A stretch of DNA of 64,000 nucleotides from positions 372,001 to 436,000 of the forward strand of contig NZ_FNDJ01000004.1 of NCBI RefSeq assembly GCF_900099965.1. The letters are read 5' to 3'. Both the position numbers and the translations under genes were made by a program. A model generated the notes under the pieces. It did no database searches and was not told the origin of the DNA. It saw nothing but the letters and a program-made list of their open reading frames with translations. This DNA comes from Nonomuraea jiangxiensis. GTDB taxonomy: Bacteria; Actinomycetota; Actinomycetes; Streptosporangiales; Streptosporangiaceae. Below, piece after piece: positions 1-7,703 of this stretch (position 1 is its first letter; each line of letters starts with the position of its first letter).

Positions 1-2
1 AG

Positions 3-113
3 TGGTTGTCGAATGTGCCCTTCGCGTTCCGTGTCGAGGGCGGGCCGGAGCTCCGGGCCGCGGTCGCGACCGTCGCTTCTCGATTCGCCGCCGCCCTGGA
101 GGACCAACCCTGA
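3..113 (+). CDS. C-terminal end of a probable WYL-domain transcriptional regulator (partial)
   Basis: Only the last 36 codons are inside the window; the frame is open from base 3 to a TGA at 111-113. The residues LSNVPFAFRVEG followed by PELRAAVATVASRF resemble the tail of HTH/WYL (YafY-type) regulators, in which a short beta segment ending in a hydrophobic-proline motif is followed by a final amphipathic helix. The body of the protein lies to the left, so the family call is an inference from a short tail. The gene is convergent with the GAP-family gene, with a 29-bp gap. Confidence 0.45.
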   Translation, partial: WLSNVPFAFRVEGGPELRAAVATVASRFAAALEDQP

Positions 114-142
114 CGGTGACCGAGCGGCATATGCATGACGCG

Positions 143-847
143 TCAGTCGAAGAGGAAGAGACGCGCGAAGCCGTCCCTGGCGAGCAGGAAGCCCACGATG
201 GCCAGGACCCAGCCGAGGAAGGCCACGCAGTGGCGTGACAGGTAGGCGCCGATCCGCTGCAGCAGCCGCTCGGCCCGCCCGCGTGCGGCGAGCCGGAGCA
301 GGAGGAGGAGCAGAGCGGGAAGCACCATGACGACGTTGTAGAGCGCCAGCGTGGGCACCCACTCCACGGGCGACAGCCCCTCGGTGGCCATGAGGCCGAT
401 GGCGCCCAGGTAGGGGAGCATGGTCACCAGCTCGATGGCGCCGGCCGTCAGGCCGAGCACGACCATTCCCCAGACCGACTTCTGGGACCGCTCGATGCGC
501 TCGATGGTGGCCGAGGCGTCGCTGCTCCTGCCCTGCTTCGCCCGGCGCTTGGGGTCGAAGCGGAAGCTGAACAGGAACAGCGCCACGCCGACGATCAGCT
601 CGATCCAGTAGCCGACGGGGCTGTCGAGGCTGTCTCCCAGCGTGTCCAGCATCGGACGGAGCCCGAGCATGAGCGCGACGCCGACGGCGAAGTAGAAGAC
701 CACGATCGTGATCAGGTAGACGAGCACCTTGCCCACGATGGGGCGCCCCGCCGCCAGCATCAGGAACACGGGGATCAGAAGCGTGCCGATACTCGTGCTG
801 TCGAGCAGCGCGAGCACTATCAGTCCGATTAACAGTGCGACGGTCAT
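143..847 (-). CDS. GAP-family (Sap-like) integral membrane protein
   Basis: A 234-residue polytopic membrane protein with about six hydrophobic helices, starting at once with ALLIGLIVLALLDSTSIGTL and ending after a last helix near LGWVLAIVGFLLARDGF. A charged loop around residues 100-120 (DPKRRAKQG) separates two three-helix halves. This layout, and the conserved LDSTSIGT start, fit the GAP family (sulfolipid-1-addressing protein group) common in actinobacteria and proposed to help move lipids or small molecules across the membrane. The ATG at 847 has AAGGA eight bases upstream. Codon 6 is a rare TTA. The transported substrate cannot be told from sequence. Confidence 0.75.
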   Translation of the reverse strand: MTVALLIGLIVLALLDSTSIGTLLIPVFLMLAAGRPIVGKVLVYLITIVVFYFAVGVALMLGLRPMLDTLGDSLDSPVGYWIELIVGVALFLFSFRFDPKRRAKQGRSSDASATIERIERSQKSVWGMVVLGLTAGAIELVTMLPYLGAIGLMATEGLSPVEWVPTLALYNVVMVLPALLLLLLRLAARGRAERLLQRIGAYLSRHCVAFLGWVLAIVGFLLARDGFARLFLFD

Positions 848-990
848 CCATCCATTCCTTGCCGAAGCCGAGGACAGCGGGCATGACGAGGACAGCGGCC
901 ATGCTGTCCGCCCACCAATGGTTGCAGTCCGGCGGCGGCCGAGGACGTGATCTGTATCCGGCTGCTCAACTCCGGGCAGGACCGCTTCGC

Positions 991-1011
991 CCCCGACCGC
1001 GCGGTCAGGGG
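991..1011 (-). terminator. Hairpin terminator overlapping the chorismate mutase stop
   Basis: The core GACCGCGCGGTC (995-1006) is a perfect palindrome extended by CCCC at 991-994 pairing with GGGG at 1008-1011 around one bulged base. It covers the minus-strand stop codon at 1005-1007. There is no U-tract, as is usual for high-GC actinobacteria. Confidence 0.5.
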
Positions 1012-1607
1012 CACACCGGGGCGAGGGCCAGGGTCAGCGCGTCGCGGTGCAGTCCGTCGAGGCGGTCCCGGGTCTCGGCGGCGTGCCCCGCCAGGGCCAG
1101 GCGCGTCCGGCACTCCCCGGCCCGGGCGCGGGCCGGCTCGGTCTGCTTCAGCAGGCGCAGCAGCCTGGGAGTGAGCAGGTCGAGTCGCGGGCGCACCTCC
1201 GTGGCCAGGTCGGGCCGCTCGCGCGGGCGCAGCTCCGGGTGCGCCCGCCAGCGCGCGTGCAGGCCCCGCTGCACCGCCTTGGCCGCCTCGATCTGGGCAC
1301 GGAAGAACCGCGTCCCGGCCTCCGGGGCGAGGCCGATCCGCGCGGACCGCGTGGCGACAGAGCCGAGCAGTTCCCGCTCCCGTGCCGGATCCGTGATCGG
1401 GCCTCCGCCGCCGAACTTCGCCGCCGCCACGGCATCGGCCAGCAGCAGCCGCTGAACGGCCAGCTCGACCAGCCCGGGCAGCCCCGCCGGCACGGGCCGG
1501 GATGCCAGGCTTCCGCGGGGGTCCGCGCCCGGCGGCGCGTACGGCACGGGCGCGGCGGGAACGGCGAGCAGCGCGGCGGCGACGAGCACGGCGGGAACGA
1601 TGGCCAT
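1005..1607 (-). CDS. Secreted chorismate mutase (AroQ gamma class)
   Basis: A 200-residue protein with an N-terminal signal peptide (MAIVPAVLVAAALLAVPAAPVPYA) followed by an all-helical domain. Converts chorismate to prephenate. The first helix carries AVQRLLLADAVAAAKFGGG (catalytic Arg and Lys), then ITDPARERELL, and a later helix FFRAQIEAAKAVQ supplies the Glu/Gln pair expected in the active site. This order matches the exported gamma-type mutases such as that of Mycobacterium tuberculosis. ATG 1607 is chosen; a GTG at 1610 is an in-frame alternative. No Shine-Dalgarno is evident. The gene stands alone, next to a LexA-like gene on the other strand. Confidence 0.85.
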   Translation of the reverse strand: MAIVPAVLVAAALLAVPAAPVPYAPPGADPRGSLASRPVPAGLPGLVELAVQRLLLADAVAAAKFGGGGPITDPARERELLGSVATRSARIGLAPEAGTRFFRAQIEAAKAVQRGLHARWRAHPELRPRERPDLATEVRPRLDLLTPRLLRLLKQTEPARARAGECRTRLALAGHAAETRDRLDGLHRDALTLALAPVCP

Positions 1608-1747
1608 CACGCTATGTGACTACCCGATCACCCTTTAGCGCATGGCCTCGCGCGCCAGGAGACGAGCGACTCACGATCTTCCACCACGGTCGGGAACCGA
1701 TGCGAAAGCCCGGCCTTACCGATGACTCCGCGTTGGGTGCGAGCCTC

Positions 1748-1753
1748 TAGCAT
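1748..1753 (+). promoter_or_regulatory. Candidate -10 element (TAGCAT) of the lexA-like gene
   Basis: TAGCAT fits the actinobacterial TANNNT pattern and ends seven bases before the A of the ATG at 1761. There is no ribosome-binding site before that ATG, so transcription would begin at or next to the start codon and give a leaderless mRNA. No good -35 hexamer is visible. Confidence 0.4.
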
Positions 1754-1760
1754 TTCGCAG

Positions 1761-2420
1761 ATGACCACCTACGACGACACTGACGCGTTCGATCACCCGG
1801 ACTCCTCGGCCCTGCCACCGCGCCAGCAGCGGATCCTGGCCACGATCCGGGACTGGGTGGTCAGGTACGGATACCCTCCGAGCACCCGCGAGCTCGGCCG
1901 CGCGGTCGGGCTGCGGTCGTCCTCGTCGGTGTCGAAACACCTCAGGAGCCTGGAGGAGCAGGGTTTCCTCCGCCGGGGCACGGCGATGACGCGGCCGATC
2001 GACGTACGCCTGTTCCTGCGGGGCTCGACGCCCCGGCCGGCCGGTGACCTGGTGCAGGTGCCCGTGGTCGGCGACATCGCCGCCGGCGCCCCCATCCCGG
2101 CCGACGAACTCCTGGACGACACGCTGACCCTGCCCCGCGACCTCACCGGGCGGGGCACCGTGTTCGGCCTGCGGGTGCGGGGCGACTCGATGATCGACGC
2201 CGCCATCTGCGACGGCGACATCGTCGTGGTCAGGCAGCAGCCCGAGGCCCACTCGGGCCAGATCGTCGCCGCGATGATCGACGGCGAGGCCACCGTCAAG
2301 GTCTTCCGCCGCCGGGACGGCCACATCCTCCTCGAACCACGCAACCCGGCCTACGACGTCATCGACGGCGACGACGCCACGATCCTGGGCATCGTGGTCT
2401 CGGTCCTGCGCAGCGTCTGA
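1761..2420 (+). CDS. lexA: LexA-like self-cleaving repressor
   Basis: A 219-residue protein with the full LexA architecture. A winged HTH (residues about 18-75, RQQRILATIRDWVVRYGYPP with the STRELGRAVG recognition region) is followed by an S24 peptidase domain. The Ala108-Gly109 scissile bond lies in GDIAAGAP, Ser143 in RGDSM, and the general base Lys180 in ATVKVF, so it should autocleave on RecA activation and control SOS genes. An earlier in-frame ATG at 1722 would add 13 unrelated residues; 1761 is chosen because homology begins there and a -10 element precedes it. No clear SOS box was found upstream, so it may be an additional LexA copy rather than the main SOS repressor. Confidence 0.85.
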   Translation: MTTYDDTDAFDHPDSSALPPRQQRILATIRDWVVRYGYPPSTRELGRAVGLRSSSSVSKHLRSLEEQGFLRRGTAMTRPIDVRLFLRGSTPRPAGDLVQVPVVGDIAAGAPIPADELLDDTLTLPRDLTGRGTVFGLRVRGDSMIDAAICDGDIVVVRQQPEAHSGQIVAAMIDGEATVKVFRRRDGHILLEPRNPAYDVIDGDDATILGIVVSVLRSV

Positions 2421-2448
2421 GCGCCCTGGGCTGGCTGAGCGCGTGCCG

Positions 2449-2916
2449 TCAGAACGCGCCGCTGCCGTCGTACAGGCGGACGAAGGTGGCGTTCGCGACG
2501 GCCGCGCGGGCGCCGAGGACGTGCCCGTCGCACATCCGCGTCTCCGTCCCCGCCTGGTCGACCACCTTCCACGTCACCGGCTCCGGGCACGGCTGGCTGG
2601 GCCGGCTGTAGTTCCAGGTACGGCGGCACACCCGGCACGTGGAGATGCCGGCCTGGGAGGAGAGGGTGTTGCCGTGCTCGGGGCAGACCGCCCACGGCAA
2701 GCCGCACGGCTGGGCCTGCAGCTTGGCCAGGTCCGTGGCCGCGCTCCGCAGGTCGTTGGCGCCTCGGGCCAGCCAGTCCGCGGCGTGCCGGGCCGCCGTC
2801 AGCGGCTCGTGCTCCGGCGACTCCTCGGGGACGCTGTCGCAAACGGTACGGACCTCGGCGGAAAGCGCCTCTGCGCGGTCCGCGAGGGTGCGCAGGTGCG
2901 CGGGAGTGACACTCAT
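2449..2916 (-). CDS. Hypothetical protein with Cys/His metal-binding motifs
   Basis: A 155-residue protein with no recognised family. The first half (residues 1-70) is helical and charged. The second half has CPEHG near residue 80, then CRVC about 17 residues later and a final CDGH, which together look like a zinc-ribbon or related metal site. The ATG at 2916 is preferred over 2928 because GGAAG sits five bases before it. It is convergent with the lexA-like gene (28-bp gap), followed upstream by the MerR gene on the same strand. No function can be assigned. Confidence 0.6.
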   Translation of the reverse strand: MSVTPAHLRTLADRAEALSAEVRTVCDSVPEESPEHEPLTAARHAADWLARGANDLRSAATDLAKLQAQPCGLPWAVCPEHGNTLSSQAGISTCRVCRRTWNYSRPSQPCPEPVTWKVVDQAGTETRMCDGHVLGARAAVANATFVRLYDGSGAF

Positions 2917-2976
2917 GCGGGCTTCCATCTCGCGAAGGCCGGCGTGTCGGCCGGGGACTGGTTGCTGACCTGGACC

Positions 2977-3405
2977 CTACGTCGTCTCCGGCGCCACCGT
3001 CGCGGCGGGTTCGCCCTCCTGGCACGCGGCGGCGTCGGCCTCCGGCGCGGCGAGCCAGGGCATGCGGGCGACGAGCTGGTCCCGCAGCCGGGTCAACGTC
3101 GCGATGCGCTCATTGAGCGTGGCTATCCGCCGGGCGCCGACCTCGTAGCCGCCGTCGCAGCGCGGGTGGTAGCCCAGCACCCGGGGGATCTCCCCGTCGA
3201 GGTACGGCAGGAACGACCGTACGTCCTCGACCGTGAACCCGGAGGCGAGCAGGTCCCGGATGTTGCCGACCCGGCGCGGCGACTCCGGCCCGTACGTGCG
3301 GTATCCGGCCCCCGTGCGTTCGGGGGTGAGCAGCCCCTGCTCCTCGTAGAAGCGGAGGGCGCGGGTGGTGACGCCGGTGAGTCCGGCCAGTTCGCCGATG
3401 AGCAT
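2977..3405 (-). CDS. MerR-family transcriptional regulator
   Basis: A 142-residue regulator. The winged HTH occupies residues 1-70 (LIGELAGLTGVTTRALRFYE then LLTPERTGAGYRTYG), followed by the antiparallel coiled-coil dimerisation helix with LNERIATLTRLRDQL. The length and short C-terminal tail suggest a small-molecule or redox sensor without a large effector domain; one Cys lies in HPRCDGG. The start at 3405 has AAGGGAG eight bases upstream. It follows the oxidoreductase gene by 23 bp on the same strand, so both probably come from the MerR-type promoter at 4439-4470 and the regulator controls its own operon. Confidence 0.85.
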   Translation of the reverse strand: MLIGELAGLTGVTTRALRFYEEQGLLTPERTGAGYRTYGPESPRRVGNIRDLLASGFTVEDVRSFLPYLDGEIPRVLGYHPRCDGGYEVGARRIATLNERIATLTRLRDQLVARMPWLAAPEADAAACQEGEPAATVAPETT

Positions 3406-3428
3406 GTCGTCTCCCTTCCTGGCGAGAG

Positions 3429-4430
3429 TCAACGTGTCAGGCGGACGACGACCTTCCCGGTGTACGCCCCGCGAACGAGATCGAGGAGCGCCTGCGGAGC
3501 GTTCTCCAGGCCGTCGATCACCGTCTCCTCGCGTACCAGGGAGCCGTCGGCCAGCCACTGCCGCAGCCGCCGGCCGAACTCGGGGGCGAGGTCGAGGTGG
3601 TCGCTCATGGTGAAGCCGCGCAGCGTGAGGCGCTTCCCGATCAGGCGCATCGGGTCGCCGGGGCCGGGATCAGGCTCTCCTCCGGCGCTCTGCCTGGCCA
3701 GGGCCCCGCAGAGTGCGATGCGGCCGTGCGGGTTCATGACCTCGATCGCGGCTCTGAGCTGCTCGCCGCCCACGTTGTCGAAGTAGACGTCGACGCCGCC
3801 GGGGGCGGCCTCGCGCAGCCGGTCCGCGATCGGGCCGTCGTGACGGTCGAACGCGGCGTCGAAACCGAGCCTGCCGGTCAGGTGGGCGACCTTCTCCGGA
3901 GTGCCCGCGCTGCCGACGACACGTCCGGCGCCGAGCAGGCGCGCGAGCTGGCCCACCATGCTCCCGGTGGCGCCTGCCGCGCTGGAGACGAAGACGGTCT
4001 CGCCGGGGCGCAGGCCCGCCACCGCCGTCAGCCCGGCATAGGCGACCAGGCCGAAAGCGAGGTACGTCGAGACCGACGGGTACGCGTGCGGGTCCACCTG
4101 GCGGACCTGGGTGGCGTCGGCCAGCGCGTACTCGCGCCAGCCGAGCCGGTGGAGCACCACGGAGCCCTCCTTGACGGACGGCTCGCCCGAGGCCACGACC
4201 TCGCCGATGGCGTCGCCGTGCAGGGGCGCGCCGACCTCGTACGGGGGCATGGGGATGTCCGGGTAGGCACCGATGAGCAGGAGCATGCCGGGATCGAGTG
4301 ACATGTACAGGTTGCGGATGAGGACCTGGCCGGGGGCCGGGTCGGGGATCTCGGTCTCGGCGAGCCGGAAGGCGTCGGGGCCGGGGAGGCCCTGGGGGCG
4401 GGCGGCGAGGTGGATCTCTCGTGCGTTCAT
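3429..4430 (-). CDS. NADP-dependent medium-chain oxidoreductase (zinc-independent, PTGR/curcumin-reductase type)
   Basis: A 333-residue medium-chain dehydrogenase/reductase of the zinc-independent double-bond reductase group. It shows an N-terminal GroES-like domain (AARPQGLPGPDAFRLAETEI, NLYMSLDPGM) and a Rossmann domain with the nucleotide motif SSAAGATGSMVGQLARLLG and a later DVYFDNVGGEQL. These enzymes reduce activated C=C bonds of enals or enones with NADPH. It is the first gene of an operon with the MerR regulator. The start ATG lies only nine bases from the -10 hexamer, so the transcript has almost no leader. Confidence 0.85.
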   Translation of the reverse strand: MNAREIHLAARPQGLPGPDAFRLAETEIPDPAPGQVLIRNLYMSLDPGMLLLIGAYPDIPMPPYEVGAPLHGDAIGEVVASGEPSVKEGSVVLHRLGWREYALADATQVRQVDPHAYPSVSTYLAFGLVAYAGLTAVAGLRPGETVFVSSAAGATGSMVGQLARLLGAGRVVGSAGTPEKVAHLTGRLGFDAAFDRHDGPIADRLREAAPGGVDVYFDNVGGEQLRAAIEVMNPHGRIALCGALARQSAGGEPDPGPGDPMRLIGKRLTLRGFTMSDHLDLAPEFGRRLRQWLADGSLVREETVIDGLENAPQALLDLVRGAYTGKVVVRLTR

Positions 4431-4438
4431 GGCACAGG

Positions 4439-4470
4439 ACCGTAGACATTGACGTACACGTGAAGGTCAA
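4439..4470 (-). promoter_or_regulatory. MerR-type promoter/operator with a 20-bp spacer
   Basis: Read on the minus strand, a -35 TTGACC (4465-4470) and a -10 TACGGT (4439-4444) are separated by 20 bp, the lengthened spacing typical of MerR-activated promoters. Positions 4449-4470 form a 22-bp imperfect palindrome with arms TTGAC and GTCAA around a CACGTG core, in the place where a MerR dimer binds. The first codon of the oxidoreductase is at 4430, so the mRNA would be near-leaderless. The promoter probably drives both the oxidoreductase and the merR gene. Confidence 0.7.
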
Positions 4471-4572
4471 GCCCCGCTGGTCGGCCGTGCCCTGGCCGGT
4501 CGAGTCGCGTCCCCCGCGGTGGCGATGGGGGTACGCTGCAACGGCTCAGTATCCTGATCACGGAGGACGCCG

Positions 4573-5118
4573 GTGAAGAGGCTGATCGCCCGGCTCTGGC
4601 GCGGCATCCGCGGGCCGATGCAGTGGCGGCTGCTCTACCTGTCCCAGGCCAAGTTCATGGCCGGGGTGACCGGTGTCGTGCGCGACCGGGAGGGCAACGT
4701 GCTGCTGTTGCGGCACCGGTTCTGGCCCGAGCACCGGCAGTGGGGCCTGCCGACGGGCAGTGCGAAGCGGGGGGAGACCTTCGAGCAGACGGTCGCCCGC
4801 GAAGTGCGCGAGGAGACCGGGCTGGAGGTGAGCGTGGGCGAGCTGGTGCAGCTCAGGAGCGGGTTCCGGCTCAGGATCGAGATCGCGTACGCGGCCCGGT
4901 ACGCCGGCGGCGGCACGATGCGGCTCCATTCGATGGAGATCCTGGAGGCCCGCTGGTGCGCCCCCGGCGACCTCCCTGAGGGCCTGCTGGAGTCGCACCG
5001 CCTGCTGATCGAGTCGTCAGGTGGGCGGCGCGGCCGTGGTGGAGAAGGCGGGATCCAGGTGCGCGGTGTCGTTGAACCGGCGCAGGATCCACCGGGCCTC
5101 GGTCAGTACCAGGTGTGA
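4573..5118 (+). CDS. NUDIX hydrolase
   Basis: A 181-residue protein with a canonical NUDIX box: GSAKRGETFEQTVA followed by REVREETGL (G-x5-E-x7-REUxEExGU), which binds Mg and cleaves nucleoside diphosphates linked to another group X. The box lies at about residues 61-83 after a strand VVRDREGNVLLLRHRF. The GTG start at 4573 has GGAGG eight bases upstream. The last 102 bp overlap the 3' end of the histidine phosphatase gene on the other strand, and the C-terminal tail after about residue 150 is low complexity and probably dispensable. The exact substrate is unknown. Confidence 0.8.
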   Translation: MKRLIARLWRGIRGPMQWRLLYLSQAKFMAGVTGVVRDREGNVLLLRHRFWPEHRQWGLPTGSAKRGETFEQTVAREVREETGLEVSVGELVQLRSGFRLRIEIAYAARYAGGGTMRLHSMEILEARWCAPGDLPEGLLESHRLLIESSGGRRGRGGEGGIQVRGVVEPAQDPPGLGQYQV

Positions 5119-5724
5119 CACCGACGCGTTGTCGGGACCGAGGAACGCGAACGGCCGCGACCCCGTCGCCGCCGCCAGCGCCTCGGCGATCACGCCGCCG
5201 TGGGTGACCACGACGATCCGCTGGTCGCGGTGGGCGGCGGCGAGCCTGACGAGCACCTTGCGCACGCGCTCGGAGAAGGCCGCGGCGGGCTCGGCACCCG
5301 GGATCACGTCCCAGCGTTCCTCGGCCGACATCCGCCGGGCGATCGGGTGGCCCTCCGCGACCATCTGCCGGAACACGCCGCCTTCCCACTCGCCGAGGTG
5401 CACTTCCCGCAGGTCGGGCTCCACCACCGGCGTCAGGCCGAGCCGGGCGGCGAGCGGCGCGGCGGTCTGGGACGTCCGCCGCAGCGAGCTCACGTAGATG
5501 GCGTCGACGCGCTCCACGGCGAGCCGCAGCGCCACCAGCTCCGCGTGCTCCCGGCCCTCGGGCGCGAGGCCCGGGTCACCCTGGCCGTCCACCAGGGGGA
5601 ACGGCCGGTCCGGGCGCGCGGGCTCCGACTCGCCGTGCCGGACCAGCAGCACTTCGGTGGCTCCCGGCGGCGTGCGGAACCGGTGCTGCCGGTATTCGAC
5701 CGGCTGCTCACTTTCGGCTGCCAC
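5017..5724 (-). CDS. Histidine phosphatase family protein (phosphoglycerate-mutase fold)
   Basis: A 235-residue protein with the catalytic motif LVRHGES near residue 27 (phosphorylated His), a second Arg in SSLRRTSQTA, the Glu in LREVHLGEWEGG, and the second catalytic His in VVVTHGGVIAEAL. This set defines the histidine phosphatase (PhoE/GpmB-like) superfamily; substrates range from phosphosugars to phosphomonoesters. The start is a GTG at 5724 without a clear ribosome-binding site. It overlaps the NUDIX gene tail to tail by 102 bp. Confidence 0.85.
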   Translation of the reverse strand: MAAESEQPVEYRQHRFRTPPGATEVLLVRHGESEPARPDRPFPLVDGQGDPGLAPEGREHAELVALRLAVERVDAIYVSSLRRTSQTAAPLAARLGLTPVVEPDLREVHLGEWEGGVFRQMVAEGHPIARRMSAEERWDVIPGAEPAAAFSERVRKVLVRLAAAHRDQRIVVVTHGGVIAEALAAATGSRPFAFLGPDNASVSHLVLTEARWILRRFNDTAHLDPAFSTTAAPPT

Positions 5725-5778
5725 AGTTACCGAACCCTACTCCACTTGACCTTCCGTCCGGTGACGTCCGGTAGAGCG

Positions 5779-5818
5779 GTCACCGTCCTCTCCGGGATCG
5801 GCCGGAGAGGACGGTGAC
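5779..5818 (-). terminator. Strong 17-bp hairpin terminator of the phosphoesterase gene
   Basis: GTCACCGTCCTCTCCGG (5779-5795) and its exact complement at 5802-5818 form a perfect 17-bp stem with a six-base loop. It lies nine bases beyond the phosphoesterase stop (5827) in the direction of transcription. No U-tract follows. Confidence 0.85.
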
Positions 5819-5826
5819 GTCTCAGG

Positions 5827-7551
5827 TCAGTGGTGAGACCTGGTGACCACCGCACCCGAGGTGGGGTCGAGGATCACGCGGCCCGCCCTGGCCTTGCCGA
5901 ACGTGAACATGCCCTCCAGGGAGCCCGCCACCTGGTCCATGGAGCCGTTGCCGATGCGGCCGGTGCTCCAGTTGTCCTCGATGAACTTCAGGATCGAGGT
6001 CTGGTCGGTCAGGTGGTGGTCGACGTGGTTGACCTTGGAGTACGGCGAGATGGCCAGCAGCGGGGTACGCGGGCCGTAACCGCAGCGGTCGTTGAAGCCG
6101 GACAGCACCTTGGCCCTGCCGCACAGCGCGGCGGCGTCCGTGGCCGGGTCACGCGAGCCGTTGACGATCGGCGCCATCTTGTGGTCGTACCAGCCGTCGG
6201 AGTCGTCGTAGGCGATGAAGATCGCGGTGGACGCCCACTCGGGCGAGTTCTGGATCTTGTTGATGGTGTTGACCAGGAAGTGCTGCTCGTCGAGCGGGTC
6301 GGAGTTGCCCGGGTGACCGTCCTGGTACGCCCCCGCCTTGAGGAAGCTCACCGCGGGCAGGTTGCCGCCCGCCAGGGCGGCGTCGAAGTCGCTCAGGTCG
6401 TAGTTGTGGTTGGCCTGGTCGGTGTACCCGATCGCCGCGGTCGAGGACGGCGCCAGGTGCCTCGGGTTCGACGTCGACGGGTAGTACTGGAACGGCGAGT
6501 GGTGCGGGCTGTAGTCCGTCACCGCGTTGCCGCCGATGTTCTCGTGGGTCGAGCCGCACACCGCGTACGCGCCGGACGTGCCGGTCGGCTTGAAGCCGCC
6601 CTGGAACCAGCCCCAGGTCACGTTCTTGCGGTTGAGCAGGTCACCGATGTTCTGGCCGGTGCCCGCCGCGAGGTTGTTCTTGGCGGTGTGGTTGTTGTCC
6701 GAGCAGTCGTCGAACGCCGGGTCGGGGTCGTTGATCACGGTGCCCACGCCCCGCGCGTCGGACGAGGACACGACGCCCGCGTCGGTGACGTTGGTGCCCT
6801 TCACCGGGTCCACCGCGTAGAAGCCGTGGGTCTGGCCGGAGATCAGGTTGAGCGCGCCGGGGGTGGACGGGCCGAAACCGGTGTTGTAGGAGTTGTCGCT
6901 CATCGCGTAGTTCTGAGCGTAGTTCCACATCCCGGTGACGGTGTTGCCGTCGAAGTAGTCCATCACCAGGCCGGGCGCCTGGTAGATGTTGTTGCCGCCA
7001 CAGGTGTCGTGTGCGACGTTCTCCTCGAACTTGTCCATCTTGCCGCCGTTGTAGGCGAGCTGCTCGTGCGAGTAGCCGTGGTCCTGGCTGCACGTGAGCG
7101 CCTGGGCGGGGGAGAGGCGCTTCGGGTCGTACTGGTTCGGGTTCTTGGTGAGCAGCTTCTTGGTCAGCCCGTCCACCGAGGGGGTGCCCTTGGCCGCCTT
7201 GAACGTGGTGCCGTCGGTGTTGGCCGCCTTCGGGTAGGTGCCGAAGTAGTGGTCGAACGACACGTTCTCGTCGAAGAGCACGACGACGTGCTTGATGGGG
7301 GTCTTGGTACGGACCTGCTTGGCCTTGGCCTGTGCCTGCGCCAGGGCCTGCGGGGACAGGGTCCGGGCCGTCGCGGACGGGGTCGGCGCGGCAGAGGGTG
7401 TCGCTGACGAAGTGGCCGGCGGTGCTGCCGACGGTGTCACGGTGTCCGCGGAACCCGGGGTGGTGCCCGAGACCGCCAGCGCCCCGGCCGCCGCCAGCGT
7501 GGCGGCAGCCGCGTACCAGCGCGCTGCCTTCTTACCTGGGCCAGTGCCCAC
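5827..7551 (-). CDS. Secreted phosphoesterase (phospholipase C / AcpA-type acid phosphatase family)
   Basis: A 574-residue exported protein. The signal sequence (AARWYAAAATLAAAGALAVSG) is followed by an Ala/Pro/Ser/Thr-rich linker to about residue 70. The catalytic domain opens with IKHVVVLFDENVSFDHYFG, the hallmark N-terminal metal and nucleophile motif of this family, and has FIAYDDSDGWYDH and PLLAISPYSK further on. Members hydrolyse phosphate esters or phospholipids outside the cell. GTG 7551 is preferred over an ORF start at 7629 because AAGGAGG precedes it and the signal peptide then starts correctly. It ends at a strong hairpin. Confidence 0.85.
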   Translation of the reverse strand: MGTGPGKKAARWYAAAATLAAAGALAVSGTTPGSADTVTPSAAPPATSSATPSAAPTPSATARTLSPQALAQAQAKAKQVRTKTPIKHVVVLFDENVSFDHYFGTYPKAANTDGTTFKAAKGTPSVDGLTKKLLTKNPNQYDPKRLSPAQALTCSQDHGYSHEQLAYNGGKMDKFEENVAHDTCGGNNIYQAPGLVMDYFDGNTVTGMWNYAQNYAMSDNSYNTGFGPSTPGALNLISGQTHGFYAVDPVKGTNVTDAGVVSSSDARGVGTVINDPDPAFDDCSDNNHTAKNNLAAGTGQNIGDLLNRKNVTWGWFQGGFKPTGTSGAYAVCGSTHENIGGNAVTDYSPHHSPFQYYPSTSNPRHLAPSSTAAIGYTDQANHNYDLSDFDAALAGGNLPAVSFLKAGAYQDGHPGNSDPLDEQHFLVNTINKIQNSPEWASTAIFIAYDDSDGWYDHKMAPIVNGSRDPATDAAALCGRAKVLSGFNDRCGYGPRTPLLAISPYSKVNHVDHHLTDQTSILKFIEDNWSTGRIGNGSMDQVAGSLEGMFTFGKARAGRVILDPTSGAVVTRSHH

Positions 7552-7655
7552 GGTGCCTCCTTGTGAAGAGAACCGAGCCGCTTCTCGGCCCGGGCGGCGC
7601 GGGGAGCAAGACGGCTCACGGGCGCCCACGGGATCCCATCACACCCGGATGACGC

Positions 7656-7669
7656 TTTATGGCCATAAA
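7656..7669. promoter_or_regulatory. 14-bp perfect palindrome in the phosphoesterase promoter region
   Basis: TTTATGGCCATAAA is its own reverse complement and lies in a short AT-rich island (about 7655-7700) inside very GC-rich DNA, about 105 bp upstream of the phosphoesterase start and 35 bp beyond the efeB stop. It could be a repressor or activator site; the binding protein is unknown. Confidence 0.35.
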
Positions 7670-7703
7670 AGTGACAAATAGGGAAAAATCGGTCATAAGG
7701 TGT

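Noticed and set aside
2..238. A 78-codon open frame at the left edge
   Set aside because: It runs through the convergent stop region and has no homology; the neighbouring frame (3-113) gives a plausible WYL-type tail.
5830..7407. A 525-codon open frame on the plus strand, antisense to the phosphoesterase
   Set aside because: Dominated by Val/Arg/Gly repeats and without motifs, while the minus strand has a full enzyme with signal peptide.
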